Assembly: GCF_949987515.2 (NCBI RefSeq)
Contig: NC_082698.1
Location: forward strand, 31,214,070 to 31,278,069
Direction: 5' to 3'
From: Delphinus delphis
Taxonomy: Eukaryota > Chordata > Mammalia > Artiodactyla > Delphinidae
Length of the DNA stretch: 64,000 nt
Shown: positions 19,331 to 29,528 of the stretch, in pieces
Layout of the letters: every line of letters starts with the position of its first letter
Numbering within the stretch: position 1 is the first letter of the stretch
Position numbers and translations under genes: made by a program
Notes under the pieces: generated by a model
What the model was told of the DNA's origin: nothing
Databases searched by the model: none
Seen by the model: the letters and a program-made list of their open reading frames with translations, nothing else

Positions 19331-22300
19331 TTAGATTCCAAATACATGTGTTAGCATATGATATTTATTTTTCCCTTTCTGACGTACTTCACTCTGTATG
19401 ACAGACTCTAGGTCCATCCACCTCACTACAAATAACTCAATTTCGTTTCTTTTTATGGCTGAGTAATAGTCCATTGTATATATATATGCCACATCTTCTT
19501 TATCCATTCATCTGTCAATGGACTTATGCTGCTTCCATGTCCTGATGATTGTAAATGGAGCTGCAGTGAACATTGTGGTACATGACACTTTTCGAATTAT
19601 TGTTTTCTCAGGGTATATGCCCAGTAGTGGGATTGCTGGGTCGTATGGTAGTTCTATTTTTAGTTTTTTAAGGAACCTCCATACTGTTCTCCATAGTGGT
19701 TGTATCAATTTACATTCCCACCAACAGTGCAAGAGTGTTCCCTTTTCTCCATACCATCTCTAGCGTTTATTGTTTGTAGATTTTTTGGTGATGGCCATTC
19801 TGACCTGTGTGAGGTGATACCCCACTGTAGTTTTGATTTGCATTTCTCTAATGATTAGTGATGTTGAGCATCCTTTCATGTATTTGTTGGCAATCTGTCA
19901 ACTTTGGAGAAATGTCTATTTAGGTCTTCTGCCCATTTTGGATTGGGTTGCTTGTTCTTTTGATACTGAGCTGCATGAGCTGCTTGTAAATTTTAATCCT
20001 TTGTCAGTTGCTTCATTTGCAAATATTTTCTCCCACTCTGAGGATTGTCTTTTTGTCTTGTTTATGGTTTCCTTTGCTGTGCAAAACCTTTTAAGTTTCA
20101 TTAGGTCCCATTTGTTTATTGTTGTTTTTATTTCCATTTCTCTAGGAGGTGAGTCAAAAAGGATCTTGCTGTGATTTATGTCATAGATTGTTCTGCCTAT
20201 GTTTTCCTCTAAGAGTTTTTATAGAGTCTGGCCTTACATTTAGGTCTTTAATCCATTTTGAGTTTATTTGTGTGTGTGGTGTTAGGGAGTGTTCTAATTT
20301 CATTCTTTTACATGTAGCTGTCCAGTTTTCCCAGCACCACTTATTGAAGAGGCTGTCTTTTCTCTATGGTATAGTCTTGCCTCCTTTATCAAAAATAATG
20401 TGACCATATGTGCGTGGGTTTATCTCTGGGCTTTCTATCCTGTTCCATTGATCTATATTTCTGTTTTTGTGCCAGTACCATACTGTCTTGATTACTGTAG
20501 CTTTGCAGTATAGTCTGAAGTCTAGGAGCCTGATTCCTCCAGCTCCATTTTTCTTTCTCAAGAGTGCTTTGGCTATTTGGGGTCTTTTATGTTTCCATAC
20601 AAATTGTGAAATTTTTTGTCCTAGTTCTGTGAATAATACCACTGGTAGTTTGATAAAGATTGCATTGAATCTGTAGATTGCTTTGGGTAGTATAGTCATT
20701 TTCACAATGTTTATTCTTCCAATCCAAGAACATCGTATATCTCTCCATCTGTTTGTATCATCTTTAATTTCTTTCATCAGTGTCTTATAGTTTTCTGCAT
20801 ACAGGTCTTTTGTCTCCTTAGGTAGGTTTATTCCTAGGTATTTTATTCTTTTTGTTGCAACAGTAAATGGGAGTGTTTCCTTAATTTCTCTTTCAGATTT
20901 TGCATCATTACTGTATAGGAATGCAAGAGATTTCTGTGCATTAATTTTGTATCCTGCTACTTACCAGAGTCATTGATTAGCTCTAGTAGTTTTCTGCTAG
21001 CATCTTTAGGATTCTCTATGTATAGTAAAATGTCATCTGCAAAGAGTGACAGCTTTACTTCTTCTTTTCTGATTTGGATTCCTTTAATTTCTTTTTCTTC
21101 TCTGATTGCTGTGCTTAAAATTTCCAAAACTATGTTGAATAATAGTGGTGAGAGTGGACTACCTTGTCTTGTTCCTGATCTTAGAAGAAATGGTTTCAGT
21201 TTTTCACCATTGAGAACGATGTTGGCTGTGAGTTTGTCATATATGGCCTTTAATATGTTGAGGTAGGTTCCCTCTCTGCCCACTTTCTGGAGAGTTTTTA
21301 TCATAAATGGGTGTTGAATTTTGTCAAAAACTTTTTCTGCATCTATTGAGATGACCATATGGATTTTCTCCTTCAATTTGTTAATATGGTTTATCACATT
21401 GACTGATTTGCGTATGTTGAAGAATCCTTGCATTCCTGGGATAAATCCCACTTGATCATGGTGTATGACCCTTTTAATGTGCTCTTGGATTCTGTTTGCT
21501 AGTATTTTGTTGAGGATTTTTGCATCTATGTTCATCAGTGATATTGGCCTGTAGTTTTCTTTTTTTGTGACATTTTTTTCTGTTCTTGGTACCAGGGTGA
21601 TGGTGGCCTCATAGAATGAGTTTGGGAGTGTTCCTCCCTCTGCTATATTTTGGAAGAGTTTGAGAAGGATAGGTGTTAGCTTTTCCCTAAATGTTTGATA
21701 GAATTCACCTGTGAAACCATCTGGTCCTGGGCTTTTGTTTGTTGGAAGATTTTTAATCACAGTTTCAATTTCAGTGCTTGTGATTGGACTGTTTATATTT
21801 TCTATTTCCTCCTGGTTTATTCTTGGAAGGTTGCGGTTTTCTAAGAATTTGTCCATTTCCTCCAGGTTGTCCAATTTATTGGCATATAGTTGCTTGTAGT
21901 AATCTTTCATGATCCTTTGTATTTCTGCAGTGTCAGTTGTTACTTCTCTTTTTTCATTTCTAATTCTATTGATTTGAGTCTTCTCCCTTTTTTCTAGATG
22001 AGTCTGGCTAATGGTTTATCAACTTTGTTTATCTTCTCAAAGAACTAGCTTTTAATTTTATTGATCTTTTCTATTGTTTCCTTCATTTCCTTTTCATTTA
22101 TTTCTGATCTGATCTTTATGATTTCTTTCCTTTTGCTACCTTCAGGGTTTTTTGTTCTTCTTTCTCTAATTGCTTTCGGTGTAAGGTTACGTTGTTTATT
22201 TGAGATGTTTCTTGTTTGTTGAGGTAGGATTGTATTGCTATAAACTTCCCTTTTAGAACTGCTTTTGCCGCATCCCATAGGTTTTGGGTCATCGTGTTTT

Positions 22301-23133
22301 CATTGTCATTTGTTTCTAGGTATATTTTGATTTCCTCTTTGATTTCTTCAGTGGTCTCTTGGTTACTTAGTAGTGTATTGTTTAGCCTCCATGTGTTTGT
22401 ATTTTGTACAGATTTTTTCCTGTATTTGATATCTAGTCTCACAGCATTGTGGTCGGAAAAGATACTTGATATGATTTCAATTTTTCTGAAATTTACCAAG
22501 GCTTGATTTGTGACCCAAGATATGATCTACCCTGGAGAATGTTCCATGAGCACTTGAGAAGAAAGTGTATTCTGTTGTTTTTGGATTGAATGTCCTATAA
22601 ATATCAGTTAAGTCCATCTTGTTTAATGTGTCATTTAAAGCTTGTGTTTCCTTACTTATTTTCATTTTGGATGGTCTATGCATTGGTGAAAGTGGAGTGT
22701 TAAAGTCCCCTACTATGATTGTGTTACTGTTGATTTCCCCTCTTATGGCTGTTAGCATTTGCCTTACGTATTGAGGTGCTCCTATGTTGGGTGCATAAAT
22801 ATTTACAATTGTTATATCTTCTTCTTGGATGGATCACTTGATCATTATATAGTGTCCTTCTTTGTCTCTTGTAATAGTCTTTATTTTAAAGTCTATTTTG
22901 TCTGTTATGAGAATTGCTACTCCAGCTTTCTTTTGATTTCCATTTGCATGGAATCTTTTTCATCTCCTCACTTTCAGTCTCTATGTGTCCCTAGGTCTGA
23001 AGTGGGTCTTTTGTAGACATCATATATATGGGTCTTGTTTTTGTATCTGTTCAGCCAGTCTATGTCTTTTGGCTGGAGCATTTAATCCATTTACATTTAA
23101 GGTAGTTATCGATATGTATGTTCCTATTACCAT
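19331..23133 (-). pseudogene. L1 ORF2 (endonuclease-reverse transcriptase), disabled
   Basis: The frame starts with MVIGTYIS at 23133 and would end at the TAA complementary to 19331-19333, about 1,267 codons, which is the usual size. Seen in order: endonuclease motifs (LNVNGLN, GDFNTPLS, SRVDHILGHK), reverse transcriptase motifs ([32 protein letters not shown] near 21040) and the C-terminal HCWWEC. Lesions: TGA at codon 38 (20-22 of 23020-23022); the adjacent LQETH motif reads LQKT, losing the catalytic glutamate; and a single-base deletion just after the FADD region near 20960 that closes the 317-codon frame with a stop. More frameshifts lie between the other frame pieces. No active enzyme can be made. 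Confidence 0.93.
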
Positions 23134-23191
23134 TTTCTTAATTGTTTTGGGTTTGTTATTGTAGGTCTTTTTCTTCTCTTGTGTTTCCTGC

Positions 23192-24083
23192 CTAGAGAAG
23201 TTCCTTTAGGATTTGTTGTGAAGCTGGTTTGGTGGTGCTGAATTCTCTTACTTTTGCTTGTCTGTAAAGGTTTTAATTTCTCCGTTGAAGCTGAATGAGA
23301 TCCTTGCTGGGTAGAGTAATCTTGGTTGTAGGTTTTTCCCTTTCATCACTTTAAATATGTCCTGCCACTCCCTTCTGGCTTGCAGAGTTTCTGCTGAAAG
23401 ATCAGCTGTTAACCTTATGGGGATTCCCTTGTATGTTATTTGTTGTTTTTCCCTTGCTGCTTTTAAGATTTTTTCTTTGTATTTAATTTTTGATAGTTTG
23501 ATTAATATGTGTCTTGGCCTGTTTCTCCTTGGATTTATCCTGTATGGGACTCTCTGCACTTCCTGGACTTGATTGACTATTTCCTTTCCCATATTAGGGA
23601 AATTTTCAACTATAATCTCTTCAAATATTTTCTCAGTCCCTTTCTTTTTCTCTTCTTGTTCTGGGACCCCTATAATTTGAATGTTGGTGTGTTTAATTTT
23701 TCCCAGAGGTCTCTAAGACTGTCCTCAATTCCTTTCATTCTTATTTCTTTATTCTGCTCTGTGGTAGTTATTTCCACTATTTTATCTTCGAGGTCATTTA
23801 TCCATTCTTCTGCCTCAGTTATTCTGCTATCGATTCCTTCTAGAGAATTTTTAATTTCATTTATTGTGCTCTTCATCATTGTTTGTTTGCTCTTTAGTTC
23901 TTCTAGGTCCATGTTAAACATTTCTTGTATTTTCCCCATTCTATTTCCAAGATTTTGGATCATCTTTACTATCATTATTCTGAATTCTTTTTCAGGTAGA
24001 CTGCCTATTTCCTCTTCATTTGTTTGGTCTGGTGGGTTTTTGCCTTACCCCTTCATCTGCTGTGTGTTTCTCTGCCTTCTCAT
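23192..24083 (-). pseudogene. L1 ORF1 (RNA-binding chaperone), disabled
   Basis: The ATG at 24083 starts MRRQRNTQQMKG and is followed at once by a TAA (24047-24045) in place of a glutamine codon. Reading on in frame gives the coiled coil (MIVKMIQNLGNRM to about LRDLW, 23975 to about 23710) with heptad-like leucine/isoleucine spacing. A one-base loss in an A run near 23700 shifts the frame. The RRM and C-terminal domain resume at 23592 (MGKEIVNQVQEVQRVPYRIN to TFTDKQK), and another one-base deletion near 23250 removes the last residues. ORF1p normally trimerises and coats L1 RNA. Confidence 0.92.
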
Positions 24084-26225
24084 TTTGCTTAACTTACTGT
24101 GTTTGGGGTCTCCTTTTCACAGGCTGCAAGTTCATAGTTCCCATTGTTTTTGGTGTCTGCCCCCAGTGGCTAAGGTTGGTTCAGTGGGTTGTGTAAGCTT
24201 CCTGGTGGAGGGGACTGGTGCCTGTGTTCTGGTGGATGAGGCTGGATCTTGTCTTTCTGGTGGGCAGGACCACGTCTGATGGTGTACTTTGGGGTGTCTG
24301 TGACCTTATTATGATTTTAGGCAGCCTCTCTGCTAATGGGTGGGGTTGTGTTCCTGTCTTGCTAGTTGTTTGGCATGGGGGTGTCCAGCACTGTAGCTTG
24401 CTGGTCATTGAGTGGAGCTGGGTCTTAGTGATGAGATGGAGATATCTGGGAGAGCTTTTGCCATTTGATATTACATGGAGCTGGGAGGTCTCTGGTGGAC
24501 CAATGTCCTGAACTCGACTCTCCCACCTTAGAGGCACTGGCCTGACACCTGGGTGGAGAACCAAGACCCTGTCAGCCACACAGCTCAGAAGAAAAGGGAA
24601 AAAGAAAGAAAGAAAGAAAGAAAAGAGAAAGGAAGGAAGGAAGGAAGAAAGAAAGAAAGAAAGAAAATAAAGTTATTAAAATAAAAACATTTTTAATTAT
24701 TAAAAATTAAAAAGTACTAAAACAAAAGAAAAAAGAAAGAAAGAAGAGAACCAAACCAAAAAACAAATCCACCAATGATAACAAGTGCTAAAAACTATAC
24801 TAAAAAAAAAAAAAAAGGACAGACAGAACCATAGGAAAAATGGTAAAAGCAAAGCTACACAGAGAAAATCACACAAAGAAGCATACACATACACTCACAA
24901 AAAGAGAAAAAGGAAAAAAATACATATATCTATATATTAAAAAAAAACGAAGAGAGCAACCAAATCAATAAACCTACCAATGATAATAAACTCTAAATAC
25001 TAAACTAAGATAAACATAAAACCAGAAACAAATTAGTTGCAGAAAGCAAACCCCAAGTCTACGGTTGCTCCCAAAGTCCAACGCCTCAATTTGGGATGAT
25101 TCGTTGTCTATTCAGCTATTCCAGAGATGCAGGGCACATCAAGTTGATTGTGGAGATCTAATCCGCTGCTCCTGAGGCTGCTGGGAGAAATTTCCCTTTC
25201 TCTTCTTTGTTCGCACAGCTCCTGGGATTCAGCTTTGGATTTGGCCCTGCCTCTGGGTGTAGGTCGCCTGAGGGCGTCTGTTCCTGCCCAGACAGGACGG
25301 GGTTAAAGGAGCAGTTCATTAGGGGGCTCTGGCTAACTCAGGCCAGGGGGAGGGAGGGGTACGGAATGCGGGGCGAGCCTGCGGTGGCAGAGGCCAGCGT
25401 GACGTTGCAACAGCCTGAGGCGTGCCATGCATTCTCCCGGGGAAGTTGTCCCTGGATCACGGGACCCTGGCAGTGGCAGGCTGCACAGGCTCCCAGGAGG
25501 GGAGGTGTGGATTGTGACCTGTGCTTGCACACAGGCTTCTTGGTGGTGGCAGCAGCAGCCTTAGTGTCTCATGCCCGTCTCTTGGGTCTGTGCTGGTAGC
25601 CGTGGCTCGCGCCTGTCTCTGGAGCTCGTTTAGGCGATGCTCTGAATCCCCTCTCCTCGCGCACCAGGAAACAAAGAGGGAAGAAAATGTCTCTTGTCTC
25701 TTCGGCAGCTCCAGACTTCTCCCGGACTCCCTCCTGGCTAGCCGTGGCGCACTAACCCCTTCAGGCTGTGTTCACGCAGCCAACCCCAGTCCTGTCCCTG
25801 GGGTCTGACCTCCGAAGCCCAACCCTCAGCTCCCAGCCCCGCCCATCCCAGCGGCTGAGCAGACAAGCTTCTCGGGCTGGTGAGTGCTGGTCGGCACCGA
25901 TTCTCTGTGCGGGAATCTCTCTGCTTGCTCTCTACACCCCCATCTCCACCCGCGAAGGGGCTTCTAGCGTGTGGAAACCTTTCCTCCTTCACAGCTCCGT
26001 CCCACTGGTGCAGGTCCCGTCCCTATCCTTTTGTCTCTGTTTATTCTTTTTTCTTTTGCCCTACTCAGGTACGTGGGGAGTTGCTTGCCCTCTGGGAGGT
26101 CTGAGGTCTTCTGCCAGCGTTCAGTAGGTGTTCTGTAGGAGTTGTTCCACATGTAGATGTATTTCTGATGTATTTGTGGGGAAGAAGGTGATCTCCACGT
26201 CTTCTCCGCCATCTTGAAATTCTCT
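24084..26225 (-). promoter_or_regulatory. L1 5' UTR with internal promoter
   Basis: About 2.1 kb upstream of ORF1. The outer half (25150-26225) is GC- and CpG-richer than the surroundings; the inner part is A-rich with a GAAA/GGAA microsatellite. At the very 5' end the minus strand reads CAAGATGGCGG, a YY1 site at the place where YY1 sets the start site in human L1. Whether this promoter is still active is unknown. Confidence 0.75.
24598..24668 (+). repeat. (GAAA)n/(GGAA)n microsatellite
   Basis: A purine-only run of AAAG and AAGG tetranucleotides within the L1 5' UTR. Further A-rich, GAAA-like sequence follows to about 24950. Confidence 0.95.
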
Positions 26226-26238
26226 TCAAAACCTCCTT
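26226..26238 (+). repeat. Right target-site duplication of the full-length L1
   Basis: TCAAAACCTCCTT, identical to 18951-18963; removing one copy and the element restores continuous flanking sequence. Confidence 0.95.
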
Positions 26239-26887
26239 GAGGGCAAGGAGACTGTGCTTGACCTCTTTGTGTACCCTCCAGGGTCCTTATCCGTAAATGA
26301 CTGTCCCTAATTACAGGCTTAAGAGCCCATTTCTGCTTTCATCCAGGAGACCAATGAGAATTGTGTGGATGACACACCCTGGTGCATAGAAGAAGAGAGC
26401 TCAGGCCCACAGATGTTTGTGCCAAACCATTTCTCTGAAGCTGGTTTTGCAGCCAAAACCCTCTCTGATTCCCTGCCAGGAAGTGAAAGTCTTTTATCAC
26501 CACCTGGGAGGAAAAAGGGGTTCAACCGCTCAGGCCCAGTAAAAACAACCTCGCATTGGTGAATATGGTATGAAACTCAGTTCTTGATACAACAACTTTG
26601 AGAAATTTCTGTTGAATGTGTGCTTCTCAAAGAGAATAATTTAGGGGGTGAGGAGCAGAGGCTCACTTCCAGCATCATAACTTTTTTCATAAAGGTTTGT
26701 GGCAATTGTTTACTTTCTAAAAAAACTGAAAAAAGTTTATATGCAATGTTTTAAAACAGTGGAGACAATAGTTTAGCTTGTAAGTTATATGCTAAATGGT
26801 GTGATTAAATTTAATCAAATGTTTTAGCTTGTAGAAACTATATGCTACTTTGGTGTAAAAAAGCCTGGCTCCTTTCAAAAGTTTTCT
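26239..26887. other. Intergenic, nothing recognised
   Basis: No exon, RNA or clear repeat seen. The 65-codon frame at 26365-26562 lacks similarity to any protein I know. Confidence 0.5.
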
Positions 26888-27130
26888 GAGGCAGCAGGTT
26901 ACTTAGTCTCAGAGAAAATAAACCTATGCACTACTAGTAAGTCTGAGCTTTATTAGAAAAGGCAGAAGAGGGTCCAGAAGAAAGAACTTTGGCTGAAGGA
27001 AGAGGTTTGCTTCAGATAGCTTTAAGGAAGGACAGAGAGAGAGAAGGGGGAGTGTTCCAGGAAAATCCAAGATGAGGCTGTCAGCTCTGAGAGGAAAACT
27101 CAGTAAATTCTAGATGTTAGAGTCTCCTGG
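26888..27130 (-). mobile_element. Possible LTR fragment, antisense
   Basis: GAGCTTTATTAGAAAAGGCAGAAGAGGGTCCAGAAGAAAGAA resembles an LTR 3' region read backwards (AATAAAGCTC on the minus strand). Weakly similar to 6089-6140. The family is not known to me. Confidence 0.35.
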
Positions 27131-27188
27131 GGCATGGCGGGTGTTTTAGTCAGCACAGGCTGCTATAACAAAAATACCATACACATTG

Positions 27189-27407
27189 GGGCTTCCCTGG
27201 TGGCGCAGTGGTTGAGAGTCCACCTGCCGATGCAGGGGACGCAGGTTTGTGCCCCAGTCCGGGAGGATCCCACATGCCGTGGAGCGGCTGGGCCCGTGAG
27301 CCATGGCCGCTGAGCCTGTGCGTCCGGAGCCTGTGCTCTGCAACGGGAGAGGCCACAGCAGTTAGAGGCCCGCGTACGGCAAAAAAAAAAAAAAAACAAA
27401 AAAAACC
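27189..27407 (+). mobile_element. CHR SINE, young short form, sense
   Basis: GGGGCTTCCCTGGTGGCGCAGTGG to the A-rich tail (A runs broken by a C). An 8-bp duplication, CCATACAC, flanks it at 27177-27184 and 27408-27415, inside the LTR. Confidence 0.95.
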
Positions 27408-27600
27408 CCATACACTGAGTGGCTTAAACAACAGAAATGTATTTCTCATGGTTCTGGAGGCTGGGAAGCCCAAGGTCAAAGTGCTAACCGATATGGTTCC
27501 TGGTGAAGGCCTTCTTCCTGGTTTGCAGACTGCCACCTTATTGCTGTATCCTTACATGGCAGAGAGAGAGAGACATCATGTCTTTTGTGTCTCTCCTCTT

Positions 27601-28104
27601 TTTTTTTTAATTTTATAAAATTAATTTTTATTGGAATATAGTTGATTTACAATGTTATGTTAGTTTCTGCTGTACAGCAAAGTAAATCAGTTATACATAT
27701 CCACTCTTTTTAGATTCTATTTCCATATAGGTCATTACAGAGTACTGAGTAGAGTCCCCTGTGTTATACAGTAGGTTCTTATTAGTTATCTATTTTATAT
27801 ATAGTAGTGTGCATATGTCAGTTCCAATCTCCCAATTTATCCCTCCTCCCTTTTCCCCCTTGGTAACCATAAGTTTGTTTTCTACATCTGTGACTCTATT
27901 TCTGTTTTGTAAATAGGTTCATTTGTACCATTTTTTTAGATTCCACGTATAAGTGATATCATATATTTGTCTATCTCTGTCTGACTTACTTCACTCAGTA
28001 TGATTTTTTTGTTTTTGGCCACACCGTGTGGCTTACGGGATCTCAGTTCCCTGACCAGGGATTGAACCTGCGCCTCCTAACCACTAGGCCACCAGGGAAC
28101 TCCC
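27601..28104 (-). mobile_element. L1 3' end, antisense, inserted in the LTR
   Basis: Poly-T, then TTTTTATTGGAATATAGTTGATTTACAATG, GCTGTACAGCAAAGTAAATCAG and TCATTACAGAGTACTGAGTAGAG. It is flanked by TGTGTCTCTCCTCTT (27586-27600) and TGTGTCTCGTCTT (28105-28117), an imperfect duplication. A SINE lies at its inner end (28010-28104). Confidence 0.85.
28010..28104 (-). mobile_element. CHR-type SINE, older, antisense
   Basis: TTTTTGGCCACACCGTGTGGCTTACGGGATCTCAGTTCCC, GGGATTGAACCTGCGCC and CCACCAGGGAACTCC. It lies between the L1 body and the L1's right-hand duplication, so it probably inserted into the L1 or arrived with it. Confidence 0.8.
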
Positions 28105-28344
28105 TGTGTCTCGTCTTATAACGGCACTAATTCCATTTACGAGGGCTCCACCTTCATGACCTAATGGGCTCCCAAAGGCCTCACCTCCAAATACCATCAC
28201 ACTGGGGATTAGGGCTTCAACATGTGAATGTTAGGGAGATACAAACATTCAGTCCATCACAATGGGTAAAAACAAAAACAAAACCGTAAAACACTGTTTG
28301 CCTGTGACATACATACATTGTTACATACATACTTTTTTCTCTAC

Positions 28345-28530
28345 TTAGAACTTTGGTTATGACCCTGGCTACACTAGCTGAGCTTTTAAAATATCAAGGA
28401 TCAGGCTCTATACCAGACTAATGGAATCTGAATCTCAGAGGGTGGGGGTGGGAGTTTAGGCATTTGTGTTTTTTACAAACTCCACAATTACCTTCCTGTA
28501 CTGCCAAGTTTGAGAAACTGCTGGTTTAGA
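28345..28530. mobile_element. MER5-like hAT MITE
   Basis: GACCCTGGCTACACTAGCTGAGCTTTTAAAATA, GAATCTGAATCTCAGAGGGTGGGGGTGGGAGTTTAGGCATTTG and the end AAGTTTGAGAAACTGCTGG follow the MER5A/B order. Confidence 0.7.
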
Positions 28531-28661
28531 ATTTTGTGTGTATGGCTGCCGTTGCTAACTCTATTTTGTCCTCCTTTATATATAGATAAAAAGATATAGA
28601 GACAGACTCCTGCCCTACTCCCTTTTGATATTTGGATTTGCTAAATGAAATCACTACTTTT

Positions 28662-29513
28662 TTTTTAACATCTTTATTGGAGTATAATTGCTTTACAATG
28701 GTGTGTTAGTTTCTGCTGTATAACAAAGTGAATCAGCTATACATATAAATATGTCCCCATATCTCCTCCCTCTTACGTCTCCCTCCCACCCTCCCTATCC
28801 CACCCCTCTAGGTGGTCACAAAGCAGGGAGCTGATCTCCCTGTGCTATGCAGCTGCTTCCCACTAGCTATCTGTTTTACATTTGGTAGTGTATATATGTC
28901 CATGCCACTCTCTCACTTCGTCCCAGCTTACCCTTCCCCCTCCCCATATCCTCAAGTCCATTCTCTACGTCTGTGTCTTTGTTCCTGTCCTGCCCCTAGG
29001 TTCTTCATAACTTTTTTTTGTTTTTTTAGATTCCACATACATGTGTTAGCGTATGGTATTTATTATTCTCTTTCTGACTTATTTCACTCTGTATGACAGT
29101 CTCTAGATCCATCCACCTCACTACAAATAACTACAAATAACTCAATTTCATTTCTTTTTATGGCTGAGCAATATTCCATTGTATATATGTGCCACATCTT
29201 CTTTATCCATTCATCTGTTGATGGACACCTAGGTTGCTTCCATCTCCTGGCTATTGTAAATAGAGCTGCAGTGAACATTGTGGTACATGACTCTTTTTGA
29301 ATTATGGTTTTCTCAGGGTATATGCCCAGTAGTGGGATTGCTGGGTCATATGGTAGTTCTATTTTTAGCTGCTTAAGGAACCTCCATACTGTTCTCCATA
29401 GTGGCTGTATCAATTTACATTCCCACCAGCAGTGCAAGAGGGTTCCTTTTTTGCACACCCTCTCCAGCATTTATTGTTTGTAGATTTTTTGGTGATGGCC
29501 ATTCTGAGTGGTG
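28662..29513 (-). mobile_element. Young L1, 5'-truncated, antisense
   Basis: Poly-T and AACATCTTTATTGGAGTATAATTGC up to GGTGATGGCCATTCTGAGTG. A 15-bp target-site duplication, GAAATCACTACTTTT, is perfect at 28647-28661 and 29514-29528. Same subfamily and orientation as the elements at 10922 and 18964. Confidence 0.95.
29084..29470 (-). pseudogene. L1 ORF2 C-terminal fragment
   Basis: The frame carries [21 protein letters not shown] through KRNEIELFVV and then leaves the normal sequence. The cause is visible: CTACAAATAA is present twice in tandem (29120-29139), a 10-bp duplication that shifts the frame before the natural end of ORF2. Confidence 0.88.
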
Positions 29514-29528
29514 GAAATCACTACTTTT

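Larger units (their letters stand above)
18964..26225 (-). mobile_element. Full-length L1 retrotransposon, antisense, inactive
   Basis: A 7.26-kb insertion with all L1 parts in order. Read on the minus strand: 5' UTR (26225-24084), ORF1 (24083-23192), a short spacer, ORF2 (23133-19331), 3' UTR and an A-rich tail at 18964. The 5' end reads AGAGAATTTCAAGATGGCGG, and a perfect 13-bp duplication flanks the element. L1 copies itself in cis through target-primed reverse transcription; this copy is disabled by nonsense changes and single-base deletions in both frames. The numerous but mild lesions suggest an insertion of moderate age, probably within cetacean history. It lies in the DNTT-BLNK intergenic space, about 8 kb from DNTT exon 1. 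Confidence 0.95.
27143..28261 (-). mobile_element. MLT1/MST-type LTR (ERVL-MaLR), antisense, carrying nested insertions
   Basis: Three separated blocks make one solo LTR. Block 1 is GTTTTAGTCAGCACAGGCTGCTATAACAAAA up to 27188. Block 2 (27408-27600) is GAGTGGCTTAAACAACAGAAATG through GGTTTGCAGACTGCCACC and ACATGGCAGAGAGAGAG. Block 3 (28105-28261) is GTCTTATAACGGCACTAATTCCATT through GGGGATTAGGGCTTCAACATGTGAAT, and ends at CATTCAGTCCATCACA. Nothing in it suggests a retroviral gene; it is an ancient solo LTR broken by a SINE and by an L1. Confidence 0.8.

Noticed and set aside
23509..24279. 256-codon plus-strand frame
   Set aside because: It is antisense to L1 ORF1 and its 5' UTR; a hydrophobic shadow of the coiled-coil sequence.
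24598..24668. CRISPR-like or regularly spaced repeats
   Set aside because: The periodic sequence is a plain GAAA/GGAA microsatellite; there are no direct repeats separated by unique spacers anywhere in the window.
27143..28261. Possible endogenous retroviral gene near the LTR
   Set aside because: Only a solo LTR is present; no gag, pol or env similarity was seen on either strand nearby.
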